DNA from: an uncultured Bacillota bacterium
GTDB taxonomy: Bacteria > Bacillota > Clostridia > Peptostreptococcales > Anaerovoracaceae
Direction: 5' to 3'
Length of the DNA: 6,641 bases
Assembly (NCBI GenBank): GCA_946408315.1
Contig: CAMJRV010000132.1
Coordinates: forward strand, 1 to 6,641
Shown: positions 1-5,890 of the stretch, piece by piece
Position numbering within the stretch: the first letter of the stretch is position 1
Layout: every line of letters begins with the position of its first letter
Notes under the pieces: generated by a model
What the model saw: only the letters and a program-made list of their open reading frames with translations
The model's database searches: none
What the model was told of the DNA's origin: nothing
Program-made: the position numbers and the translations under genes

Positions 1-1
1 G

Positions 2-2122
2 ACCTATCAGGTCAATACCCGGTATGCCGAGATCGTCGGGCGGACAAAAAAAGAATTATTGGCCGCCAATATCAAGGATTACGCCCATCCTGAGGAAGCA
101 GAGGACGTTCTGCAAAAAATCAATCTGATCAATGACAATCAAATGAAAAGCTTTTCTTCCTACCGGCGGATCATAAAGCCCGACGGTTCTTCCATCTGGG
201 TCAATACGACGATTGCGCCGCTCAATTCCGGAGACGATCTTTCAAGTCCCCGTATTTTATGCATGCTTGAGGACGTAGACGATCGCAGAAGGGCGGAGGA
301 AGAAATCCTCTATCTGAGCTATTACGACCAGTTGACGGGCCTGTACAATAGGAGATTTTACGTGGAGGAGCTCCACCGGATCGACACGGAGCGCAACCTC
401 CCGATCACACTGGTGATGGGGGATGTCAACGGGCTGAAGCTGACGAACGACGCCTTCGGCCACCTGGCGGGGGACCGGCTTTTGCAGCATATCGCCGACG
501 TCATAAAGAAACAGTGCAGAGCGGACGATATCATCGCCAGAATCGGCGGGGACGAATTTATCCTGCTGCTGCCCAAGACGGGTTATGAGCAAGCGGAAAA
601 GCTGGTGGACCGGGTCAAGGCAGCCATCGCCGAGGAAGATATCTGCCATCCTGTCGTCTGTTCCGTTTCCTTCGGCTGGGATACGAAAAAAGAAGCGTCG
701 GAGGATATCGGCAAAATATATATCAACGCGGAAGACCATATGTACCGGCACAAGCTGACGGAAAGCGCCGCCATGCGGAGAGATACGATCCGCCTCATCC
801 TGAAGACGATGTTCCGGAACTATAAGAGCGACAGGAGTCACGGAAAGCGCGTCAGCAGGCTCTGCACCGCCACAGCGAAGGTGCTGGGAATGGACTCGGA
901 AGAAGTCAGAGAGCTGCGCCTTGCGGGGCTGATGCAGAATATCGGCTATATCGGACTTCGGGAGGAGGTCCTGAGAAACCCGGGCCGCTTTACCGAAGTG
1001 GAAAGAGCTGAAATGGAGCGTCATCCGGAAATCGGCTATCAGCTGCTGCGGTCGGTAGGAAAATATTCCTCTATTGCAGAGTATGTGCTCTATCATCATG
1101 AACGGATCGACGGCAAGGGCTATCCGAGCAAGGCCAGGGCAGATGACATTCCGGTCCAGTCAAAAATCCTCGCCATCGCCGACGCTTTTGACGCGATGAT
1201 CAGCGGAGGCGGATACCGCGACAAGATGACGGTGGAAGAGGCTGCGTCGGAAATCAGAAGGAATATCGGATCACAATTTGATAAGGAGATCGGGGAAGTA
1301 TTTCTCAACAAGGTGCTGCGGAAGGAGTACGGCTATCGGAACGGGCTTCCCAAGGAAGGGGCTGCCGGTATCAATTTCGGAAACCGGATTAAGAGCGGGC
1401 TTCATGTGGGAGTCGACGGCTGTAAGGGCAAGTGGATCGCCGTCGCCGTCACAGGCGACCGCTTCGAGGTGGGAAAATTCTCCACCGTCGAAGAGATCTG
1501 TGCAAAATACAGTGATGCGGAAACGATGCTGATCGATATTCCCATCGGGCTCCCGGAAAGTCTGGCGGACTTTCGCCCTGATAAGATCCTCCGAAAGCAG
1601 CTTGGAAAAAAAGGCTCTTCCATCTTTGAAACTCCCTGCCGTCAGGCGGTGTATGCGGCGAGCAAGGAGCTTGCGCGGGAATGGAATAAAAAAACCCTGG
1701 GCCGGAGCCTGTCCGAACAAAGCCTCGGTATCATAAAAGCCATCCGGCAGACCGACGAGTTTCTGCACGATCATGGGGAGTGGAAGAACAGACTTCTGGA
1801 AAGCCATCCCGAATACTGCTTTATGATCCTGAATCAGGGAGAGCCGGTATTGGAGAAAAAGACGGAGGCAGCGGGGCGGGAGCGCCGGCTGACGCTGCTG
1901 CGCCGACATTATTCCTTTGCCGACCGGATTCTCGAAACGTATCTCCGGGAGGTACCGGCCAGGAAGAAATTGGACGACGTGATCGACGCTCTTTGCCTTG
2001 CCGTCGTCGGAAAGCTGTCGGCGGAATATGGGCTGGAAACCGTGCCGGAAAACCCGATGGCGGACCCCAGGGGCATCCTGATGCAGGTCGTCTGCAGCGG
2101 TACGCCGGAGAATATAGGGTAA
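2..2122 (+). CDS. PAS-GGDEF-HD-GYP(degenerate)-DUF429 fusion protein, 5' partial
   Basis: The frame is open from base 2, so the N-terminus lies outside the window; a TTG at 59 falls inside the PAS domain and is not a credible start. The window holds 706 residues, numbered here from base 2. Residues 1 to ~95 are the end of a PAS/PAC sensor domain (KPDGSSIWVN motif). Residues ~103-260 form a GGDEF diguanylate cyclase with GGDEF at 182-186 and an inhibitory RxxD site (RADD) at 173-176, so synthesis of cyclic di-GMP and product inhibition are both plausible. Residues ~270-435 are an HD-GYP domain with H280, H341, HHE 365-367, GYP 373-375 and D394, but the HD pair is Q312-N313. Residues ~469-706 are a full-length DUF429 domain (GVDGCKGKW, IDIPIGLPE, DDVIDAL) with a predicted RNase H-like fold and unknown function. 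The protein probably senses a signal through PAS and makes or binds cyclic di-GMP. What DUF429 adds is unknown. Domain identities are confident; the combined role is inferred. Confidence 0.9.
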   Translation, partial: TYQVNTRYAEIVGRTKKELLAANIKDYAHPEEAEDVLQKINLINDNQMKSFSSYRRIIKPDGSSIWVNTTIAPLNSGDDLSSPRILCMLEDVDDRRRAEEEILYLSYYDQLTGLYNRRFYVEELHRIDTERNLPITLVMGDVNGLKLTNDAFGHLAGDRLLQHIADVIKKQCRADDIIARIGGDEFILLLPKTGYEQAEKLVDRVKAAIAEEDICHPVVCSVSFGWDTKKEASEDIGKIYINAEDHMYRHKLTESAAMRRDTIRLILKTMFRNYKSDRSHGKRVSRLCTATAKVLGMDSEEVRELRLAGLMQNIGYIGLREEVLRNPGRFTEVERAEMERHPEIGYQLLRSVGKYSSIAEYVLYHHERIDGKGYPSKARADDIPVQSKILAIADAFDAMISGGGYRDKMTVEEAASEIRRNIGSQFDKEIGEVFLNKVLRKEYGYRNGLPKEGAAGINFGNRIKSGLHVGVDGCKGKWIAVAVTGDRFEVGKFSTVEEICAKYSDAETMLIDIPIGLPESLADFRPDKILRKQLGKKGSSIFETPCRQAVYAASKELAREWNKKTLGRSLSEQSLGIIKAIRQTDEFLHDHGEWKNRLLESHPEYCFMILNQGEPVLEKKTEAAGRERRLTLLRRHYSFADRILETYLREVPARKKLDDVIDALCLAVVGKLSAEYGLETVPENPMADPRGILMQVVCSGTPENIG
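1406..2119 (+). other. DUF429 (COG4923, RNase H-like) domain fused to the signalling protein
   Basis: This stretch encodes about 238 residues, the usual length of a stand-alone DUF429 protein. It carries the family's landmarks: the first-strand GVDGCKGKW with D472, IDIPIGLPE with D512, the RGSS-like segment GKKGSSIFETPCR, the ESHPEYCF segment, and near the end DDVIDAL with D658, D659 and D662. These acidic residues match the pattern expected of an RNase H-like metal site, although nuclease activity is a prediction for the family. No stop codon separates it from the HD-GYP domain; about 30 residues of linker lie between them. A GTG at 1406 could in principle start a separate product, but no good ribosome binding site precedes it, so a covalent fusion is the simpler reading. 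Confidence 0.85.
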
Positions 2123-2170
2123 CGGGAAAATACCGGAAAATATGGGGGACAGGGGGAAACACAGAGAACT

Positions 2171-2932
2171 ATGATTTCCAGGATTTATATCGATACGGAC
2201 AGGATCATCGCGGGAATTACGATGAAGGACCCCGGCAGACCGGAGGAGAACAACATGGCCCTCCACGCCTGCATCAATCCCGAACATGTCATTCAAAACC
2301 GCAGAAAACTGGCGGCTTTGGCAGGCTGCGAACTGGAGGACTTCGTCAGCGCGTATCAGACTCACAGCGCCAACTTTCACAAGGTCACCCGCGAGGACCG
2401 GGGCCGGGGCGCCGCAGAGCTTGATACGGCGATTCCCGACACAGACTCCCTCTATACCTTCGAACCGGGTCTGCTGCTGTGCTGCTTTACAGCAGACTGC
2501 GTCCCGGTGATTTTCTATGACGAAGGGTTGGGCCTTGTCGGAACGATTCATTCCGGCTGGGCGGGGACAGCACAGGAGATCACGGTCAAGGTGCTGAAGC
2601 AGCTTTTTCAGGTTGAAAACTGCAGTCCGAAGAGCCTGCGCGTTTTCATCGGACCGGCCATCAGCCAGGATCGCTTCGAGGTTGGGCAGGACGTGTACGA
2701 CAGGTTTATGGCCCTCGGCTATGGGGACGAATTCCTGTATTTCAACGAGAAAACCGGGAAATACCATATTGATAATCAGTTGACGGTTAAGAGACAGTGT
2801 GAGCTTTCGGGAATTCCGGCGGATCATATTTTTGTTGACCGAACCTGTACCTATGACGGGTCCGACTGCTTTTCCCATCGCAGGGATAAGGAATGCGGGC
2901 GCCATCTGAGTTTCATCATGAGAAAGAAATAA
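2171..2932 (+). CDS. pgeF: Purine nucleoside phosphorylase / laccase-domain protein YfiH
   Basis: This 253-residue protein belongs to the PgeF/YfiH/YlmD family (formerly called multicopper polyphenol oxidoreductases). Characterised members phosphorolyse purine nucleosides and can deaminate adenosine in the cytoplasm, with a zinc ion held by His-Cys-His. The three ligands are visible: H65 in YQTHSAN, C110 in TADCVPV and H127 in HSGWAGT. Other family segments are DTDSLYT (91-96), IGPAISQDRFEVG (160-172) and a C-terminal FSHRRDK (234-240). Length is normal. The ATG at 2171 is chosen because the segment AGITMKDPG aligns with the first strand of the family. Its ribosome binding site is poor (AGGGGG at 2151-2156, 14 bases away), whereas in-frame M29 at 2255 has an excellent one. 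The gene starts 48 bases after the signalling gene, in the same frame and probably the same operon. It lies outside the ylm/sepF division cluster where YlmD-type members often sit. Confidence 0.9.
   Translation: MISRIYIDTDRIIAGITMKDPGRPEENNMALHACINPEHVIQNRRKLAALAGCELEDFVSAYQTHSANFHKVTREDRGRGAAELDTAIPDTDSLYTFEPGLLLCCFTADCVPVIFYDEGLGLVGTIHSGWAGTAQEITVKVLKQLFQVENCSPKSLRVFIGPAISQDRFEVGQDVYDRFMALGYGDEFLYFNEKTGKYHIDNQLTVKRQCELSGIPADHIFVDRTCTYDGSDCFSHRRDKECGRHLSFIMRKK
2242..2257 (+). promoter_or_regulatory. Strong internal ribosome binding site and ATG within pgeF
   Basis: GGAGGAG at 2242-2248 stands 6 bases before an in-frame ATG at 2255, which is codon 29 of pgeF. It is a better initiation signal than the one at the assigned start. 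Starting here would remove the first beta strand, which family members retain, so this is probably either coincidence of the Pro-Glu-Glu-Asn codons or a secondary start. Confidence 0.35.
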
Positions 2933-2938
2933 TCCCTT

Positions 2939-2968
2939 TTGACAAAGTACAGCCGGGAGTAGTGTAAA
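2939..2968 (+). promoter_or_regulatory. Sigma-A type promoter for abfD
   Basis: A perfect -35 box TTGACA lies at 2939-2944, followed after 18 bases by TGTAAA at 2963-2968 as a -10 box (4 of 6 matches to TATAAT). The promoter begins 6 bases after the pgeF stop codon, which suggests abfD is transcribed separately from the upstream pair. Transcription would start near 2975, leaving a leader of about 65 bases. The -10 match is imperfect and the spacing one base over optimum, so this remains a prediction. Confidence 0.55.
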
Positions 2969-2980
2969 CAAAAATTTTGT
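2968..2980. repeat. Short inverted repeat at the abfD promoter (possible operator)
   Basis: ACAAAA (2968-2973) and TTTTGT (2975-2980) form a perfect 6-bp inverted repeat around one central base. It overlaps the end of the predicted -10 box and the likely transcription start, a position where a repressor would block RNA polymerase. The element is AT-rich and short, so chance is possible. It does not match a regulator site I can name with confidence. Confidence 0.35.
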
Positions 2981-3025
2981 GGGTATTGTTGAAGTAATAG
3001 GCTTAGAATTTCAATGGAATTCCCT

Positions 3026-3044
3026 GAAAGGAGATTACATTATG
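3026..3044 (+). promoter_or_regulatory. Ribosome binding site and start codon of abfD
   Basis: GAAAGGAGA at 3026-3034 is placed 8 bases before the ATG at 3042. This decides the start: the frame stays open upstream to a GTG at 2979, but that codon has no ribosome binding site and would overlap the predicted transcription start. The family's N-terminus also begins at this methionine. Confidence 0.85.
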
Positions 3045-4487
3045 TTAAAAACCGGAAAAGAATATATCGAAAGTCTTCGGAAGCTGAACCTGAATGTTTA
3101 TCTGTTCGGCGAAAAGGTGGAGTCGCCTGTGGACCATCCCATCATCATTCCTTCCATGAATGCGGTGGCGATGACGTACGATCTGGCGCTGGACCCGATG
3201 TATGAGGACCTGATGACGGTGAAGTCCCACATCACGGGGCAGAAGATCAACCTGTTCAATCACGTGTTTCAGAGCACGGACGACCTGGTAAAGAAGGTAA
3301 AGCGGCAGAGGATGCTGGGCCAGAAGATGGCGTGCTGTTTTCAGCGCTGCGTCGGTCAGGATTCCTTTAATGCGGTATACAGCACGGCTTATGAAATCGA
3401 CAAGAAGTACGGCACCGACTATCAGGAGCGGTTCAACCTGTTCCTGACCTACGTTCAGGAGAACGACCTGGTGGTAGACGGCGCCATGACGGACGTGAAG
3501 GGGGACAGGGGACTTTCTCCAAGCGGTCAGAAGGACCCGGACCTCTATCTGAGAGTCGTGGAACGAAGACCGGACGGGATCGTGGTCAACGGCTGCAAGG
3601 CGCACCAGACGGGAATCGTAAATTCTCACGAGGTGCTTTGTATGCCTACCGTCGCCATGAAGCCCGAGGATAAGGACTATGCCCTTTCCTTTGCCGTTCC
3701 TTCCGACGCTCCCGGGATCACGATCATCTACGGCCGTCAGTCCTGCGATACGAGAAAGATGGAGGGGACCGAGATCGACGTGGGCAACAGCGAGTTCGGA
3801 GGTCATGAAGCCCTGATCATCTTTGACCATGTATTTGTTCCAAACGAGAGGATCTTCCTCAACGGAGAGACAGAGTTCGTCGGGATGCTGGTGGAACGGT
3901 TTGCCGGACACCACAGGCCGAGCTACGCCTGCAAATCCGGCGTAGGCGACGTGCTCATCGGGGCTGCTGCTCTCGCGGCGGAATATAACGGCGTGCCGGG
4001 CGCATCCCATATCAAGGATAAGCTCATAGAGATGACTCATCTGAACGAGACGATCTATTCCTCCGCTCTGGCCTGCTCCTATGAGGGGTCCGCGACGCTG
4101 TCCGGCGCTTATCTCATCGACCTGCTGCTGGCCAACGTCTGCAAGCAGAATGTGACGAGATTCCCATACGAGATGTGCCGCCTTGCGGAGGACATCGCGG
4201 GAGGCCTTATGGTCACCCAGCCGTCGGAACTGGATTTCCGCAGCGAAGCCGTAGGCCATTACATCGACAAGTATCTTAAAGGAGTCGATTCCGTGCCGAC
4301 GGAACACAGGCTCCGCATCATGCGCCTCATCGAGAATCTGACTTTGGGAACGGGAGCTGTCGGCTACCGCACCGAGTCTATGCACGGCGCAGGCTCGCCT
4401 CAGGCCCAGAGGATCATGATCAACAGGCTGGGGAATTTTGAGCATAAGAAAGAGCTGGCAAAGAATATCGCGAAGATTAAAGAATAA
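3042..4487 (+). CDS. abfD: 4-hydroxybutyryl-CoA dehydratase / vinylacetyl-CoA delta-isomerase (or close paralogue)
   Basis: The 481-residue product belongs to the 4-hydroxyphenylacetate 3-hydroxylase flavoprotein family and resembles Clostridium aminobutyricum AbfD (490 residues) along its whole length. That homotetrameric enzyme uses FAD and a [4Fe-4S] cluster to dehydrate 4-hydroxybutyryl-CoA to crotonyl-CoA in GABA/succinate fermentation. Cluster ligands known from C. aminobutyricum (C99, C103, H292, C299) correspond to C99, C103, H291 and C297. Substrate-pocket residues Q101, M149, T190, E256, Y295, K298 and E445 are also recognisable, as are RQSCDTRKM and YRTESMHGAGSPQAQR. Compared with the remembered reference, the loop between the His and the last Cys is one residue shorter, and a segment near residue 405 is about eight residues shorter. 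Usual partners (abfH, abfT, CoA-transferase, acyl-CoA dehydrogenase) are absent from this window; the gene stands alone with its own promoter and a downstream hairpin. A paralogue with a different acyl-CoA substrate cannot be excluded. Confidence 0.88.
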   Translation: MLKTGKEYIESLRKLNLNVYLFGEKVESPVDHPIIIPSMNAVAMTYDLALDPMYEDLMTVKSHITGQKINLFNHVFQSTDDLVKKVKRQRMLGQKMACCFQRCVGQDSFNAVYSTAYEIDKKYGTDYQERFNLFLTYVQENDLVVDGAMTDVKGDRGLSPSGQKDPDLYLRVVERRPDGIVVNGCKAHQTGIVNSHEVLCMPTVAMKPEDKDYALSFAVPSDAPGITIIYGRQSCDTRKMEGTEIDVGNSEFGGHEALIIFDHVFVPNERIFLNGETEFVGMLVERFAGHHRPSYACKSGVGDVLIGAAALAAEYNGVPGASHIKDKLIEMTHLNETIYSSALACSYEGSATLSGAYLIDLLLANVCKQNVTRFPYEMCRLAEDIAGGLMVTQPSELDFRSEAVGHYIDKYLKGVDSVPTEHRLRIMRLIENLTLGTGAVGYRTESMHGAGSPQAQRIMINRLGNFEHKKELAKNIAKIKE

Positions 4488-4498
4488 ATGAGATAAAT

Positions 4499-4533
4499 AG
4501 GGCTGCAGCAATTTCTTATTTTGCTGCAGCTCT
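4499..4533. terminator. Hairpin between convergent genes, likely bidirectional terminator
   Basis: GCTGCAGCAA (4502-4511) pairs perfectly with TTGCTGCAGC (4521-4530) across a 9-base loop. A G-T wobble and two further pairs extend the stem to 13. It fills the 51-base gap between the stop codons of abfD (4487) and pepV (4539). On the plus strand it is followed only by TCTTC, a weak U-run. On the minus strand the following sequence CTATTTATCTCATTTATT is T-rich, so termination of the pepV operon is better supported than that of abfD. Confidence 0.6.
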
Positions 4534-4538
4534 TCAGC

Positions 4539-5873
4539 TCATGTCGCCAATTCCCTTATGGCCTCTGCATAAATCTGAGTGATCAGGATCAGTTCGGCCA
4601 CCGGGAGGTGCTCGTCTTTCCTGTGTTCTGTCGATTCCCTGCCTGGAAATACCGGCCCGAAGGCAAATACGTTGTCCATCGCGCGGGCATAGGTGGCTCC
4701 GCCTATTGTCGACGGTTCGCTTTCGTCTCCGGTTACGCTCCGGTACGCTTTCAACAGTGATTTTATAACCGGACTGTCCTGATCCGCATAAATCGGCTTT
4801 TCGAAGCGAACGTGATCTAGAATCAGCCCGTAAGGTTCCACTGCCTCTGTTATTATTTCAAGGATCATATCCTTGCCGAAAGAAACCGGACACCGCATGT
4901 CTACAGACAGTACCGCTTCCCTGGCGGCAGTTCTTATGACGCCTGAATTGAATGTAAGGCGTCCGGTTTTTTCATCAGACAAGTCGCATCCCATCGCTTC
5001 TCCATGCAAATAAAACCCGATTCTATCATGGTAGAAGTCTATCATTCTGCAAATGGCTTCCGAACAGTCAAAATTTCCTTCGAACTTTTTTCTGTAGAGT
5101 GCTTCCATTACTTTGGAGATTGCATTATCACCCTTTTCCGGGACGGCTGCGTGTGCGGCGCGTCCTTTTTCCTGTACCTCGTAAAGGGAGCCATCTTTGA
5201 GCTTTATCGATGCGCTGCAAAAATCCGGCACGACATTGCCTGCGTCGCCGCCCGCAATGCTGCTGTCATCATCTGCTTCTTCACACCGGGCAACAAGATC
5301 AAAGGTAAGAATGCCCATCTCGCCGTAGATTACCGGGAAGTCGGCGTCAGGAGTGAATCCGGCCGACGGGAGTTCTTCATTTTTCAGATAATACTCCATG
5401 TCCTCCCAGTCATTTTCCTCATCCAGTCCGAATATCAGCCTCACCCGCTTATTTAACACAATACCGGAATCGACTGCCGCTTTCAGTGCGAACATTGCCG
5501 CGGCAGCGGGTCCTTTATCGTCAATGACACCTCTGCCGTAGAGGCTGCCGTCGTGTATTTCCGCCCCATAAGGGGGATAAGACCAGTCTTTCCCTTCGGG
5601 AACGACATCGAGGTGAACAAGGATGCCGAGGAGCTCTTCCCCTTCTCCTGCTTCCGCAAATCCTGCGTATCCGTTGCAGTTCTTCGTCCTGAATCCCAGA
5701 TCCTTGCAGATATCGAGGGCACAGTCGAGGGCTTTTGCAATGCCTTCGCCGAAGGGAGCACCTTCCCGCTTCTCATAACCGGTTCCCTTTCCGTCGTATT
5801 TGACACTGGGTATCCGGATGAGCCTCTGGGCGGCCTCGATCAATTCTTCTTCTCTTATAAACTCTTTCATCAT
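4539..5873 (-). CDS. pepV: PepV-type dipeptidase (peptidase family M20A)
   Basis: This 444-residue cytoplasmic metallopeptidase of the PepV/Sapep group removes N-terminal residues from dipeptides (and some tripeptides) using two zinc or manganese ions. The metal and catalytic residues are all present: H87 in LVHLDVVPEG, bridging D118 in GRGVIDDKGP, general base E152 with ligand E153 in GLDEEND, D176 in TPDADFP and H422 in KDEHLP. H241 in GRAAHAAVPEKG lies in the lid domain, and GGATYARAM (391-399) is the usual substrate-binding segment. Length is close to the Lactobacillus PepV (about 470). The start at 5873 is chosen because AGGAAGGA lies just upstream; a second ATG follows immediately at 5870. 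It is the last gene of a minus-strand operon, 10 bases after the DUF917 gene, and ends against the hairpin shared with abfD. It probably recycles peptides taken up by an amino-acid-fermenting cell. Confidence 0.92.
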   Translation of the reverse strand: MMKEFIREEELIEAAQRLIRIPSVKYDGKGTGYEKREGAPFGEGIAKALDCALDICKDLGFRTKNCNGYAGFAEAGEGEELLGILVHLDVVPEGKDWSYPPYGAEIHDGSLYGRGVIDDKGPAAAAMFALKAAVDSGIVLNKRVRLIFGLDEENDWEDMEYYLKNEELPSAGFTPDADFPVIYGEMGILTFDLVARCEEADDDSSIAGGDAGNVVPDFCSASIKLKDGSLYEVQEKGRAAHAAVPEKGDNAISKVMEALYRKKFEGNFDCSEAICRMIDFYHDRIGFYLHGEAMGCDLSDEKTGRLTFNSGVIRTAAREAVLSVDMRCPVSFGKDMILEIITEAVEPYGLILDHVRFEKPIYADQDSPVIKSLLKAYRSVTGDESEPSTIGGATYARAMDNVFAFGPVFPGRESTEHRKDEHLPVAELILITQIYAEAIRELAT

Positions 5874-5890
5874 AAATCCTTCCTCACCTC
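5871..5890 (-). promoter_or_regulatory. pepV ribosome binding site next to the upstream stop codon
   Basis: Reading on the minus strand, GAGGTGAGGAAGGATTTATG contains the DUF917 stop TGA (5886-5884), then the AGGAAGGA ribosome binding site, then the pepV ATG (5873-5871). The packing suggests that ribosomes finishing the first gene help start the second. Confidence 0.75.

Noticed and set aside
1406..1408. GTG as a separate start of a stand-alone DUF429 gene
   Set aside because: No convincing ribosome binding site lies 5-10 bases upstream and the frame is continuous with HD-GYP, so a fusion is the simpler interpretation.
2105..2147. Imperfect direct repeat around the end of the signalling gene (CCGGAGAATATAGGG and CCGGAAAATATGGGG)
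   Set aside because: Only two short imperfect copies, one of them within coding sequence; no further copies and no sign of a mobile or regulatory element.
1271..2971. Long minus-strand open frame (566 codons) antisense to DUF429 and pgeF
   Set aside because: It spans two recognised genes and an intergenic promoter, its translation shows no recognisable domain, and long antisense frames arise readily opposite GC-rich coding sequence.
3007..3021. CodY-like box AATTTCAATGGAATT upstream of abfD
   Set aside because: It has 5 mismatches to the 15-base AATTTTCWGAAAATT consensus, all in the centre, which is too weak to call in an AT-rich leader.
2979..3041. GTG at 2979 as an upstream start for abfD
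   Set aside because: No ribosome binding site precedes it, it lies at the predicted transcription start, and the 21 extra residues are not part of the family; the ATG at 3042 has a strong site.
3045..4511. Long minus-strand open frame (488 codons) antisense to abfD
   Set aside because: It mirrors almost exactly the extent of abfD, which has a clear family match; the translation resembles no known protein and no ribosome binding site was evident.
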